Positions 28,663-37,073 of a stretch of 64,000 nt of DNA are shown here, piece after piece. The DNA is from DASQUK01 sp963717085. GTDB lineage: Bacteria; Actinomycetota; Acidimicrobiia; Acidimicrobiales; VFJN01. Made by a program: the position numbers and the translations under genes. The DNA lies in contig CAVQVM010000014.1 in assembly GCA_963717085.1 (NCBI GenBank), forward strand, positions 51,796-115,795, written 5' to 3'. The notes below the pieces were generated by a model. The model did no database searches and was not told where the DNA came from. It saw only the letters and a program-made list of their open reading frames with translations. Every line of letters starts with the position of its first letter. The stretch's first letter is position 1.

Positions 28663-29274
28663 CTAGTCCCCCTGGTAGCGCTGCTCGAGCCACGGGTCGC
28701 CGCGGTCGTGGTAGCCGTTGCGCTCCCAGAACCCCGGCTCGTCGTGGTCGAGCACCCGCAGCCCGGCCACCCACTTGGCGCTCTTCCAGAAGTAGAGGTG
28801 GGGCACCAGGAGACGGGCGGGCCCACCGTGGTCCACGGGCAGCGGGGCGCCGTCGACCTCCCAGGCGACCCACGCCCTCCCGCCGGTGACGTCTGCCAGC
28901 GGCAGGTTGGTCGTGTAGCCGGTGTGGCTGAACGCCAGGACGTGGGTGGCGGCGGGCAGAAGGCCGGCCGCGTCCAGCAGCGTGTCCACCGCCACCCCAT
29001 CGAAGGAGATGCCCAGTTTCGACCAGGTCGTCACGCAGTGGATGTCCCCGCTGTACGTCGAGGCCGGCAGCGCGTGGATCTCGTCCCAGGTCCAGGTGGT
29101 CGGCCGCACGACGAGGCCCTCGACCGAGAACGTCCACGACGCCGTGTCGAGCCGCGGGGTCACCTCGGCCGTGAGCACCGGCCAGTCGTCGCCGACGTCG
29201 TACTGACCGGGCGGCAGCCGTCCCTCCTCCGCCGACCGCCGCCGCCCGAAGAAGCCTCTCGTCACCTTCGCCAT
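28663..29274 (-). CDS. molybdopterin-dependent oxidoreductase (sulfite oxidase fold)
   Basis: A 203-aa single-domain protein of the sulfite oxidase/YedY molybdopterin fold. The molybdenum-ligating cysteine is in GDIHCVTTWSKLGISFDGV near residue 85, and the family pattern continues with HTGYTTNLPL, the LLVPHLYFWKSAKWVAGLRVLDHDEPGFWERNGYH segment and a C-terminal RYQGD. It has no signal peptide and no heme domain. The substrate could be sulfite, a protein methionine sulfoxide or another S/N-oxide. It sits upstream of the flavin reductase gene. The ATG fits family length; a GTG six codons earlier is in frame. Confidence 0.9.
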   Translation of the reverse strand: MAKVTRGFFGRRRSAEEGRLPPGQYDVGDDWPVLTAEVTPRLDTASWTFSVEGLVVRPTTWTWDEIHALPASTYSGDIHCVTTWSKLGISFDGVAVDTLLDAAGLLPAATHVLAFSHTGYTTNLPLADVTGGRAWVAWEVDGAPLPVDHGGPARLLVPHLYFWKSAKWVAGLRVLDHDEPGFWERNGYHDRGDPWLEQRYQGD

Positions 29275-29304
29275 CTCGGGTCCAGTCTGCACCGAACGGC
29301 GTGG

Positions 29305-29330
29305 GAGGGGGGAGGTCTCCCTCCCCCCTC
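29305..29330 (-). terminator. strong GC hairpin after the ACT-domain gene
   Basis: An 11-bp perfect stem (29305-29315 with 29320-29330) around a TCTC loop lies 55 nt past the ACT gene stop and before the Mo oxidoreductase start. It has no U-tract, so it may be an intrinsic terminator of the actinobacterial U-less kind or an RNA end structure. Confidence 0.4.
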
Positions 29331-29384
29331 AGATCGGCGACCGGTCGCGGGTGGAGGGGACACGCTGGATCCGGCCCCCGACGA

Positions 29385-30080
29385 TCAGCGACTCGGATGG
29401 CGGGTCCGGCTGCGGGCGCGGCGAAGCTCGCGCAGCCTCGTGTCGACGACGCGGGCGAGCGCCGCCACCTGCCGCCGTTCCCGCGCCCGGTAGGGCATGC
29501 CCTCCCGTCCGAGCACGAGCGCGAGCCCCGCCTGCGGCAGTGGCGCCCAGACGACGTCACCGGCCCCGGATCTGCGCGTCCCGCGGCCACCGGCGCCCTC
29601 GGCGGCGCGGCTCCCGGCGAGGAACGCCTCGAGCCAGGCCCGGCTTGGTGCGTCGTCGCTGGCCACGAGGGTGCGCTCGGCCGTGTCCTGGCCCTCGAGG
29701 TCGGTGACGGCCACCCAGGCGGCGCCGACCACGCGGCCAGCGTGGTCGACGACTGCGTCGAGCAGCTCGTCGATGCCGTCGGCCCCCACCAACTGGGCGG
29801 CCGCCTCCAGGGCGTCGAGCCGGGGATCGTGGCGGGCGTCAGCGACCGGGCGTACCTCTTCCACGGCGACACCGTCGACCTGGCGCACCTCGGCGACCAG
29901 CGGGTCGACCAGGCCCGCGGATGGCAGCTCGACCACGAGCTCGTCGACCGCCTGCCCGTTCTCGCGCTCGAGGATGTCGATCCCGACCACATCTCCTCGC
30001 ACGGCACCGATGCGGCTCGCGACTTGCCCGAGGGCGCCGGGCCGGTCGGGAAGCCACATGCGGATGACGAAGGTCGGCAC
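29385..30080 (-). CDS. ACT-domain regulatory protein
   Basis: A 231-aa protein. The first 70 residues (VIRMWLPDRPGALGQVASRIGAVRGDVVGIDIL) form an ACT domain, the fold that binds amino acids and controls metabolic enzymes. The remaining 160 residues resemble a GAF-like region (GIDELLDAVVDHAGRVVGAAWVAVTDLEG... VWAPLPQAGLALVLGR). No catalytic motif is visible, so it is probably a small-molecule-sensing regulator of unknown target. TAGGGT seven bases before the GTG suggests a leaderless mRNA. It is divergent from the TetR gene. Confidence 0.82.
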   Translation of the reverse strand: MPTFVIRMWLPDRPGALGQVASRIGAVRGDVVGIDILERENGQAVDELVVELPSAGLVDPLVAEVRQVDGVAVEEVRPVADARHDPRLDALEAAAQLVGADGIDELLDAVVDHAGRVVGAAWVAVTDLEGQDTAERTLVASDDAPSRAWLEAFLAGSRAAEGAGGRGTRRSGAGDVVWAPLPQAGLALVLGREGMPYRARERRQVAALARVVDTRLRELRRARSRTRHPSR

Positions 30081-30087
30081 GATCCGC

Positions 30088-30093
30088 ACCCTA
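30088..30093 (-). promoter_or_regulatory. TAGGGT -10 of the ACT-domain gene
   Basis: TAGGGT on the minus strand ends 7 nt before the GTG at 30080. No Shine-Dalgarno sequence is present. Confidence 0.65.
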
Positions 30094-30163
30094 CGGAACC
30101 ACTGTGAACCGATTGTTTCGGCCGTGCGACAGGAGGATGAGGAGCGTGGGGCATCGGGCGTGA

Positions 30164-30228
30164 CCGTCCGCCATGCGGACGGCGTCCGCAGCGGCGATGC
30201 GAGCCGGCCGTCGCTGACCGCGAGGTCA
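30164..30228. promoter_or_regulatory. candidate TetR operators
   Basis: Two perfect dyads lie between the divergent ACT and TetR genes: CCGTCCGC-CAT-GCGGACGG at 30164-30182 and TGACC-GCGA-GGTCA at 30215-30228. The second ends 10 bp before the TetR -10 (TACCGT, 30239-30244), a typical place for autorepression. Which dyad the TetR protein binds is unknown. Confidence 0.5.
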
Positions 30229-30255
30229 AGCCGTCCGGTACCGTTGGCCGCCAAC

Positions 30256-30855
30256 ATGGCCAAGCAGCTCACACCCCGGGGCCAGCAACGGCGCGACCAG
30301 TTGATCGACTACGCCACCGCCCGCTTCGCCGAGCGCGGCTACCACGACACGTCGGTCGCGGACCTGGTCTCGGGCCTCGGTGTCGGCAAGGGCGTCTTCT
30401 ACTGGTACTTCGACTCCAAGGAACAGCTCTTCGTCGAGATACTGCGCGGGGCGCAGCTCGACCTGCGCCGGGCCCAGCGAGCCGCAATCGGCGCCGAACG
30501 TGACCCGGTGCGCCGCATCGAACTGGGTATTCGGTCAACGTTGGCCTGGATCGACCGGCACCCCGACCACAACGAGCTGATCCGCGTGGCCGCCGGCGAC
30601 GACCGGTTCCGCCACCACGTGCGCCGGGGCGAGGAGATCGCGCTGGACGATCTGTCCAAGCACGTCAAGGACGCCATCGTCGACCGTGGCCTCCACGACG
30701 CCGACCCGGAGATGGTTGCGCAGGCGATCCTCGGTGTGGTCGGCCGCCTTGCCGGGACGTTCCTGCCCGGCCGCGGGGCGCCCGCCGACGCCGTCGCCGA
30801 CGCCGCCGTGGCCTTCTGCCTGGGCGGTCTGTTGGCTGAGCAGAGTGTCAAATGA
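30256..30855 (+). CDS. TetR family transcriptional regulator
   Basis: A 199-aa regulator. The N-terminal helix-turn-helix domain reads RRDQLIDYATARFAERGYHDTSVADLVSGLGVGKGVFYWYFDSKEQLF (residues about 10-57), strongly TetR-like. The C-terminal ligand domain is unassigned. TACCGT ends 11 nt before the ATG, and palindromes lie further upstream. The neighbouring divergent ACT gene or the gene itself is the likely target. The stop codon is the first three bases of a TGAGCGAGCG repeat, which continues into the downstream spacer. Confidence 0.92.
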   Translation: MAKQLTPRGQQRRDQLIDYATARFAERGYHDTSVADLVSGLGVGKGVFYWYFDSKEQLFVEILRGAQLDLRRAQRAAIGAERDPVRRIELGIRSTLAWIDRHPDHNELIRVAAGDDRFRHHVRRGEEIALDDLSKHVKDAIVDRGLHDADPEMVAQAILGVVGRLAGTFLPGRGAPADAVADAAVAFCLGGLLAEQSVK

Positions 30856-30943
30856 GCGAGCGCCAGCGAGCGAATCATCGACACAGTGCACTACTCGCCG
30901 TGAAGCGGCGAAGTGGTCATTCGGCGGGAAGGCACGCCGAATG
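30853..30943. repeat. stop-codon repeat and hairpins downstream of tetR
   Basis: TGAGCGAGCG begins at the tetR stop. The following bases (to about 30911) resemble the segment after the first NIT kinase (36207-36280): both have GCGAGCGAA, CACAGTGC and TCGCCG. TCGCCG-TGAAG-CGGCGA (30895-30911) and CATTCGGCG paired with CGCCGAATG (30918-30943, 9 bp) form hairpins that could end the tetR transcript. Confidence 0.55.
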
Positions 30944-31052
30944 AGCGCGAAGCGTCGCTGACGCGCGAAACTGTTGTAACGCGATTGTCGTGAGTGGGCG
31001 GTCACCGCTGGGGGCTGGGACCTCGAGTCGGTGATCGCGCCAGCAGCTTGCC
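30944..31052 (+). other. leader region before the coiled-coil gene
   Basis: No gene is seen. GCGGTCACCG (30998-31007) can pair with CGGTGATCGC (31029-31038), 9 of 10 bases, in a stem that ends 14 nt before the GTG at 31053. No clear -10 or Shine-Dalgarno sequence was found, so how the gene is started is unclear. Confidence 0.4.
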
Positions 31053-33470
31053 GTGGAACCGCCGACCGAGACCCCGCCACCGAGGCCGCCGAGCGATCTG
31101 TCCAGCCTGCATCCCAGGCTGACGGTCCTTCAGGCCGCCACGGACGAGCGCGCCCGGCTCACCGAGCACCTCGCCCGCCTGCTGGTGCGCGCCGCCGATG
31201 ATGCCCCGACGTCACCCAGCGTGGCGATCGGCCCCGACGCCTTCCAGGCCGCCGCCCGCGAGGCCGCGACCCGGAGGGTCGAGGACCACGAGCGGGTGCG
31301 CGGCGAGCTGTCGGCGAAGCTGCGCCGGGCACGCGAGCTGCAGGCGGTGACCGCCAACCGGCGGGACGAGGCCGCGGCCCGCACCCGCCGCATGACCGCG
31401 CACCTCGAGGACTGCGACTCCCTGCTCGAACGCGCCGGCGAGCTGACCAATGCCGCCGAGGAGGCCCGCCGCACCCTCGACGCCCGCCGCGACGACATGA
31501 CGACCGCCCGCGGCAAGCTGAGCCTGGTCGAAGAGCAGCGTGTGGCTGCGGCGCAGATGATCGCCGATGCTCAGGACCAGCTCGGCGACCTGGAGGCATC
31601 GGAGCTCGACGAGCCGACCCTCCGCCGTGAGCTCGAGACGGCCCGCAAGGAGCTAGCCGCCGCGGAGGAGTCGCAGGCCGAGGCCGCGGACGCCCTGCGG
31701 GCCATGGAGCAGGCGGCGGTCTCGCGGGCCGCCACCCGCGACCACGTCCTCTACGAGCGGGCCAACCTCGTCGCCCGGGTCGAGTCGCCCATGATCGACA
31801 CCCAGCCGCTCCGAGACGCCCTCGATGACTTCGACCGCGATACCGAGGTCGGCGAGCCCGACCTGGTGGCGCGCGAGCTCGCCCGCGAGTGGCTGGAGGT
31901 GGACGGCGAACTGGCGCGCATCGAGGATGCCCTGCCGTCACCGCCTACATCCGACGAGCTCGCGGCCGCGGAACATCGGCTCGACCACATCGAGCGGACC
32001 ATCGTCGAGATCGAGTCGGCCGGGCGCCAGGGCGAGCTCGTGCCGGGCGCCCGCGCTGAGATCGAGGCAGCCCACGAAGCCGTCCTGGCGGCCGAAGAGG
32101 CCCTCGACCAGACCAACGATCCCGACGCCAGCGAGCTGCTGACGAAGGCCCGCGAGCACGAGCATGCGGTGCTGCAGCTCCACGGCTACGAGACCTACCT
32201 GGACCTGATCATGTCGGGCCCGCAGCCCGACGGCGACAGCCAGGCCGACCTGCTCGACGCCCTGCGCGTGCGCCGCGTGGCCGAGGACACCCTCGCTGCG
32301 CTGCAGGCCGCCGCCGAGCCCCCGGCCATCCTCACCGCCCTGCGGCTCCGGCGTGACCGCATCTACCGCGAAGCCGCCGACCTGCTGGGCTGCGACCCCG
32401 GTGTCAACGTCGCCGAGCTGCTCTATGCCCATCCGGTCGTGTCGCCGGCCCGGACACGGGCCCTCGCCTCGGTGCTCGGCACCTACCGCATGAACCCGGT
32501 GGGGGTCTCGGTGCGGGAGGCGGCCGTCAGCTGGCTGGTCGAACAGGACCAGGAGCTGATGGCCCGGGGTGAGTGCCGGCGCGAGATCGAGCGCCTCGAC
32601 CGTGACCTCGAGGCCCTGGACGAGGAAGACGTCCGCGCGGCTGACGAGGCCCAACGGGTGGTGGAGTCGGCGGAGGCCATCGCCGCCGACTTCGACGTGG
32701 TCATGCACCGCGTGCGGACGTACGAGGACGAGCTGAACGACCGGGCGACGCAGGACGAGCGGCGGTTGCAGCGGATCGCGGCCGCCGAGCAGCTCCGTGC
32801 CCAGATCGCGGCGGTCACCGAGGCCCTCGAGCGGTCCGAGGATGAGTACCACACGTCGCTGGCGGCGGCCGAGGCCGGGGTCACGAGCGCCGAGGCCAGC
32901 CTCGAGCGTGCCACTGCGGCACTCTCCGACGCCGTTCGGCGGCTCCGCCGGATCTCCGAGGCACTGCCTCCGGCGCTGCGCCCCAGAGCGGGCGACGACC
33001 CGCTCGGCGAGCTGCCTCGGCTAAGAGAAACGCTGGCGGCCGAGGTCGACCGGGCCGAGGTCGCCCTGGCCCAGGCCACCAACGACCTCGAGCGCGCCCG
33101 GAGCGACATCGACGAGACCCAGGCCCAGCTGGACGACCACCTCACCGTGGTCCCCGCGGACGACGTGATCGACGACGACCTGCGGCAGGCGGTGCGGGAC
33201 CTCCTCGCCGGCGCGGAGGTCGCCGTGGTGCTCGACGATCCCTTCGGCGATGCCGAGGGTCTGCGGGACGAGCTGCTCGACGAGGTGGCCGGCGCCGCCC
33301 GTGAGCGGCCCGTCGTGCTCCTCACCGACGACCCCGCCACCCTCGGCTGGGCCATCAGCCTGCCCGACGACGTCGGGACCGTTACCCGCCTGTCCGCCCC
33401 GCCCGCGCCCATTCCCGACCCGTCCCCCCAGGGCCCTGCGCTCGCCGCCGAGCCCCGACCGGTCGGGTAG
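31053..33470 (+). CDS. long coiled-coil protein with SMC-like C-terminal tail
   Basis: An 805-aa, Ala/Glu/Arg-rich protein that is coiled coil over most of its length: roughly residues 25-290, a short break, then 310-370 and 490-690. Residues about 370-490 are less charged and may form a hinge-like globular part. Near the C-terminus, VAVVLDDPFGDAEGLRDELLDEV followed by ERPVVLLTDDPATLGWA looks like the Walker B/D-loop and switch region of SMC, Rad50 and RecN ATPases, but no Walker A or ABC signature exists anywhere, so it should not hydrolyse ATP alone. It ends 15 bp before the first NIT kinase on the same strand and is probably part of that operon. Function is unknown; a scaffold is the simplest idea. 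Confidence 0.8.
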   Translation: MEPPTETPPPRPPSDLSSLHPRLTVLQAATDERARLTEHLARLLVRAADDAPTSPSVAIGPDAFQAAAREAATRRVEDHERVRGELSAKLRRARELQAVTANRRDEAAARTRRMTAHLEDCDSLLERAGELTNAAEEARRTLDARRDDMTTARGKLSLVEEQRVAAAQMIADAQDQLGDLEASELDEPTLRRELETARKELAAAEESQAEAADALRAMEQAAVSRAATRDHVLYERANLVARVESPMIDTQPLRDALDDFDRDTEVGEPDLVARELAREWLEVDGELARIEDALPSPPTSDELAAAEHRLDHIERTIVEIESAGRQGELVPGARAEIEAAHEAVLAAEEALDQTNDPDASELLTKAREHEHAVLQLHGYETYLDLIMSGPQPDGDSQADLLDALRVRRVAEDTLAALQAAAEPPAILTALRLRRDRIYREAADLLGCDPGVNVAELLYAHPVVSPARTRALASVLGTYRMNPVGVSVREAAVSWLVEQDQELMARGECRREIERLDRDLEALDEEDVRAADEAQRVVESAEAIAADFDVVMHRVRTYEDELNDRATQDERRLQRIAAAEQLRAQIAAVTEALERSEDEYHTSLAAAEAGVTSAEASLERATAALSDAVRRLRRISEALPPALRPRAGDDPLGELPRLRETLAAEVDRAEVALAQATNDLERARSDIDETQAQLDDHLTVVPADDVIDDDLRQAVRDLLAGAEVAVVLDDPFGDAEGLRDELLDEVAGAARERPVVLLTDDPATLGWAISLPDDVGTVTRLSAPPAPIPDPSPQGPALAAEPRPVG

Positions 33471-33485
33471 CCCAAGGAACGATCT

Positions 33486-36209
33486 GTGGCTCGACGCATT
33501 CCCATCCGACGCAAGCTGGCCGCCGCGCTGGCCATCCCCATCGCCGCGCTGCTGGTGGTGGCCGGCCTCGAGGTGTTGCAGAGCACGCGCGACGCCGATG
33601 AGGTCAAGGAACAGACCGACCTCGCCACGGCCTCGGTAGGCCCATCGGGCGTCATCAGCAGCCTCCAGGACGAGCGCAACTACGCCAGCCTCTGGCTCCT
33701 GGGCCAGGAGGAGAACGTCGAGGTCCCGGTCGAGAGCTTCGACCAGGCCAAGCGGCAGACCGACGCCGCCATCGAGAGCTTCCGTGCCGACATCGAGAGC
33801 AAGGGCGGCGAGGTCGTGGAGACCTACGGCCCGGCGCTCGAGGCGCTCGACGGGCTGACCGAGCTGCGCCAGCAGGTCGACGCCTTCGAGGGTCAGCGAA
33901 GCCTCCAGAACACCGCTGTCTCCGACCCCAACTTCGTGGAGTACACCGAGATCATCGCCGGGCTGTTCGAGGCCAACACCCAGGTGGCGCTGGCGATCGA
34001 CGACCCGGTGCTGCGGCGCGGTGTCGAGCTCACCGACCTGGCGTCGCGCCAGGCCGACGTGATCGCGCGCACCATCCGGTCGCTGCTCCTGGCGGGCGTG
34101 ACCGGGAACGGCCAGCTCGACGAGTCCACGGAGCTCGCCGAGGCCTCGGGGCTGTTCAGCCAGGTGGTCGCCAACGACGCGCAGGCCCACTCCCTGGGTG
34201 CGGGTGTCTACGAGCCGGCGGCCCGCCGGCTCGAGGAGGACAACGACGCCATGGGGTTCATTCCCCTGGCGCAGAAGACGATCGACGAGGCCCCCGGTCC
34301 CGTCCCGGTCGTGCCCATCCTCGACACCGTCGACGTCGATCAGAACTCCGGCTGGTATGGCTTCCGCCACCGTGTCGAGGACGTCCTGGTCGACCGCGCC
34401 GACGACCTCAACGCCGCCGCCGAGCGGATGCAGATGTGGTTCATCGTGCTGGCCGTCGTGGCAGTCGGCGTTGCCGTCGGCGTCACCTGGTTGGTGTCGC
34501 GGTCGATCACGCGGCCGCTGCGGTCGCTGACCGGCCAGGCCACGACGATGGCCGACCACCGGTTGCCGGAGGCGGTGCTCGACATCCTCGACACGCCCCT
34601 GGGCGAAGACGTCGAAGTCCCCGAGGTCGACCCGGTCGCGGTCCACACCCGCGACGAAGTCTCCGACGTCGCCGACGCCCTCAACACGGTCCAGGATTCT
34701 GCGCTGGATCTGGCGGTCGAACAAGCGGTGCTGCGCCGCAACATCGCCGACTCGTTCGTCAACCTCGGCCGCCGCAACCAGAACCTGCTGGGCCGCCAAC
34801 TCGACTTCATCACCGAACTCGAGACCAACGAAACCAACCCCGACACCCTCTCCAACCTGTTCCGGCTCGACCACCTCGCCACCCGCATGCGCCGCAACGC
34901 CGAATCGCTGCTGGTGCTCGCCGGCGTCGAACCGCCCCGCAAGTGGGCCGCTCCCGTCCGGCTGACAGACGTCATCCGCGCCGCGCTGGGCGAGGTCGAG
35001 GACTACCAGCGGGTCACCGTACGGGGCGTCGAACCCGCCACCATCGTCGGCGCCGCCGCCGCCGACCTCGCCCACCTCCTGGCCGAGCTGATCGAGAACG
35101 CCCTCGTGTTCTCACCCCCCGACCAGACCGTCGACATCCGCGGCCGCAACCGCCACGACGGTTACACGCTGGCCGTCATCGACTCGGGCCTCGGCATGCC
35201 GCCGGCCGACATGGAGGCCGCCAATCGCCGCTTGGCCGGCGAGGAGTCCTTCACGATCGCCCCCTCGAAGTACCTGGGCCACTACGTGGCCGGCAACCTG
35301 GCCGCCCGGCACGGGATCACCGTCCACCTGGACAACTCGCCCGGCAACGGGATCACGGCCGCCATCAGGCTCCCGGCCGGCTTGCTCACCACCGACAGCC
35401 CGCTCGAGGACCAGCCACCGGTGCGGGCCTCACAGTCGGCGGACGCACTGCCGCCGGCCCCTGACCTCGTGGGCGCGGTCGCTGGCGGGATCGGCCCCGG
35501 TTCCAACGGCGCGGCGGGCAACGGGGCGGAGTCGCGGCCGGCGCCGTTCCCACCCGGAGACGCACAGGGACCGGGACCGGTGCCTTCGCCCCCGCCGCTG
35601 GCGGCGCGCACGGCCAGCGGCCTCGTCAAGCGCTCTCGGCGGGGCATGCCCGAATCCGAGGCGCCGGCGGCTCCCCTGCCCGCCGGCGATCAGCTCGCGA
35701 GCATGAACGACGTCGCCACCGGCCTCACCGGTCGGGCCGGTGCCCCTCCGGCGGGACCGCGGCGCCCGGGCCCTACCGCTCCGGGCTCCTTGCCGCCACG
35801 CCAGCCGGCGCCGTCCGACTTCCCCGGCGCCACTGGTCCCGGACGTGGACCGCGTGTCCCGCCCACTGGGCCCCCGGAGGCGACCCGGACCGCCAGCGGC
35901 TTGACCCGCCGCGTGCGCGGCGCTCAGCTGCCGACCCCGGAGCCGCTCTCGCTGCGACGGACCGCCCAGGATCCCCGGGCCGGTGACGGCGCCGCGGGAT
36001 ATGGTCACGTTCGTGGCTCCCGCCCCCGCGGCGGCGGCAACGGCAACGGCCGCGGTAACGGGCATGCTGCCGCGGGTGCGCGGCATGATGACAGCTCGGC
36101 CAGGGATGTGTACAGCTTTCTGACCAGCTTCACCGCCGGGGTGCAGCGAGGCCTGGACGAGGTCAAGCGGCATCCCGAGAATCCCGAGAATCCCGAGGAG
36201 AGTGAATGA
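33486..36209 (+). CDS. NIT-domain sensor kinase of conservon type (first)
   Basis: A 907-aa membrane kinase like Streptomyces CvnA. It has an N-terminal span (residues 14-30), a NIT nitrate/nitrite-sensing-type extracytoplasmic domain (SLQDERNYASLWLLG onward), a second span near 320-338 and a HAMP region. The cytoplasmic part carries phosphoacceptor-type H463 in FRLDHLATRMRRNAESLL, the ATP-binding N box ELIENALVFSPPDQ and the G box DSGLGMPPADM. The last 280 residues are disordered, Pro/Gly-rich, and end in the conserved motif VYSFLTSFTAGVQRGLDE. AAGGA precedes the GTG by seven bases. The final codons contain a 9-bp repeat (PENPENPEE), and the TGA stop opens a TGAGCGAGCG repeat. Confidence 0.92.
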   Translation: MARRIPIRRKLAAALAIPIAALLVVAGLEVLQSTRDADEVKEQTDLATASVGPSGVISSLQDERNYASLWLLGQEENVEVPVESFDQAKRQTDAAIESFRADIESKGGEVVETYGPALEALDGLTELRQQVDAFEGQRSLQNTAVSDPNFVEYTEIIAGLFEANTQVALAIDDPVLRRGVELTDLASRQADVIARTIRSLLLAGVTGNGQLDESTELAEASGLFSQVVANDAQAHSLGAGVYEPAARRLEEDNDAMGFIPLAQKTIDEAPGPVPVVPILDTVDVDQNSGWYGFRHRVEDVLVDRADDLNAAAERMQMWFIVLAVVAVGVAVGVTWLVSRSITRPLRSLTGQATTMADHRLPEAVLDILDTPLGEDVEVPEVDPVAVHTRDEVSDVADALNTVQDSALDLAVEQAVLRRNIADSFVNLGRRNQNLLGRQLDFITELETNETNPDTLSNLFRLDHLATRMRRNAESLLVLAGVEPPRKWAAPVRLTDVIRAALGEVEDYQRVTVRGVEPATIVGAAAADLAHLLAELIENALVFSPPDQTVDIRGRNRHDGYTLAVIDSGLGMPPADMEAANRRLAGEESFTIAPSKYLGHYVAGNLAARHGITVHLDNSPGNGITAAIRLPAGLLTTDSPLEDQPPVRASQSADALPPAPDLVGAVAGGIGPGSNGAAGNGAESRPAPFPPGDAQGPGPVPSPPPLAARTASGLVKRSRRGMPESEAPAAPLPAGDQLASMNDVATGLTGRAGAPPAGPRRPGPTAPGSLPPRQPAPSDFPGATGPGRGPRVPPTGPPEATRTASGLTRRVRGAQLPTPEPLSLRRTAQDPRAGDGAAGYGHVRGSRPRGGGNGNGRGNGHAAAGARHDDSSARDVYSFLTSFTAGVQRGLDEVKRHPENPENPEESE

Positions 36210-36290
36210 GCGAGCACGAAGTGCGAGCGAACCACGAGCACAGTGCTCTTGTCGCCGCGGACCGGCGCCGGGTCGTCGGTACGTCGGAGG
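36207..36290. repeat. stop-codon repeat downstream of first NIT kinase
   Basis: Starts at the kinase stop (TGAGCGAGC), then GCGAGCGAA, CACAGTGC and TCGCCG in the same order as the repeat after tetR at 30853. It fills most of the 88-bp gap before the roadblock gene, which has its own GGAGG-type Shine-Dalgarno sequence. Confidence 0.5.
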
Positions 36291-36297
36291 CGGAGCG

Positions 36298-36717
36298 ATG
36301 AGCCTGAGCGATGAGGCCCGCAACTTCAACTGGCTGCTCAACAGCTTCGTCGACCAGACGGCAGGGGTCACGGACGCCGTGGCGGTCTCCTCCGACGGCC
36401 TGTTGATGGCGGCCTCGAGCTCGCTCGACCGGGCGTCAGCCGAGCAGCTGGCGGCCATCATCTCGGGCTTCGTGAGCCTCGGCCACGGTGCGTCGCGTTG
36501 CTTCGACTTCGCAGGTCTCGAGCAGATCATCGTGGCGATGCGGCAGGGCTTCCTGTTCGTGTCGTCGATCTCCGACGGGAGCTGCCTCGGCGTGGTGGCC
36601 ACCCGCAACTGCGACATCGGTCTGGTGGGCTACCAGACCACGCTGCTCGTCGAGCGCGCCGGCCAGGTCCTCACCCCCGCGCTGGTCGCCGAGCTCAAAG
36701 CGGGGGTCGTTGCGTGA
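36298..36717 (+). CDS. roadblock/LC7 domain protein (conservon B)
   Basis: A 139-aa protein with the roadblock/LC7 fold found in MglB and CvnB (NFNWLLNSFVDQTAGVTDAVAVSSDGLLMAASSS...). In Streptomyces conservons this protein dimerises, couples the membrane kinase to the small GTPase, and may act as its GTPase regulator. GGAGGCGGAGCG precedes the ATG. Its TGA overlaps the DUF742 start (GTGA), so the two are translationally coupled. Confidence 0.95.
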   Translation: MSLSDEARNFNWLLNSFVDQTAGVTDAVAVSSDGLLMAASSSLDRASAEQLAAIISGFVSLGHGASRCFDFAGLEQIIVAMRQGFLFVSSISDGSCLGVVATRNCDIGLVGYQTTLLVERAGQVLTPALVAELKAGVVA

Positions 36718-37049
36718 ACGAAGGTCACGACCTGGTGCGCCCGTACATCATGACGGGTGGTCGTACGCGCGCCCAGCGACGTGACCTTCGAGTGGAGACG
36801 ATGCTCCAGACCAAGAGCGAGCAGATCCCGCCCTACCTGCCCGAGGAACAGCAGCTCCTACTCAACTTGTGCCTCCGAGCCCAGTCGGTTGCCGAGGTCG
36901 CGGCACACCTCAATCTGGTCGTCGGTGTCGTGATGATCCTGGCCGACGACCTGATCACGGCCGGGCTGCTCGATGTCCACCACACCGACCCGGTCGAGAT
37001 CGAACTGTCGATGCTCACCAAGATGATCGAACGAGTCCGGGCTATCTAG
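36714..37049 (+). CDS. DUF742 protein (conservon C)
   Basis: A 111-aa protein of the DUF742 family, the third element of actinobacterial conservons. The visible signatures are LVRPYIMTGGRTR at the N-terminus and the winged-helix-like LCLRAQSVAEVAAHLNLVVGVVMILADDLITAGLLDVH in the second half. It is thought to bind the roadblock and GTPase partners and perhaps DNA. The GTG start shares bases with the upstream stop. Confidence 0.95.
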   Translation: MNEGHDLVRPYIMTGGRTRAQRRDLRVETMLQTKSEQIPPYLPEEQQLLLNLCLRAQSVAEVAAHLNLVVGVVMILADDLITAGLLDVHHTDPVEIELSMLTKMIERVRAI

Positions 37050-37073
37050 CCCGGTTGCCCCGAGAGGTTCCGA

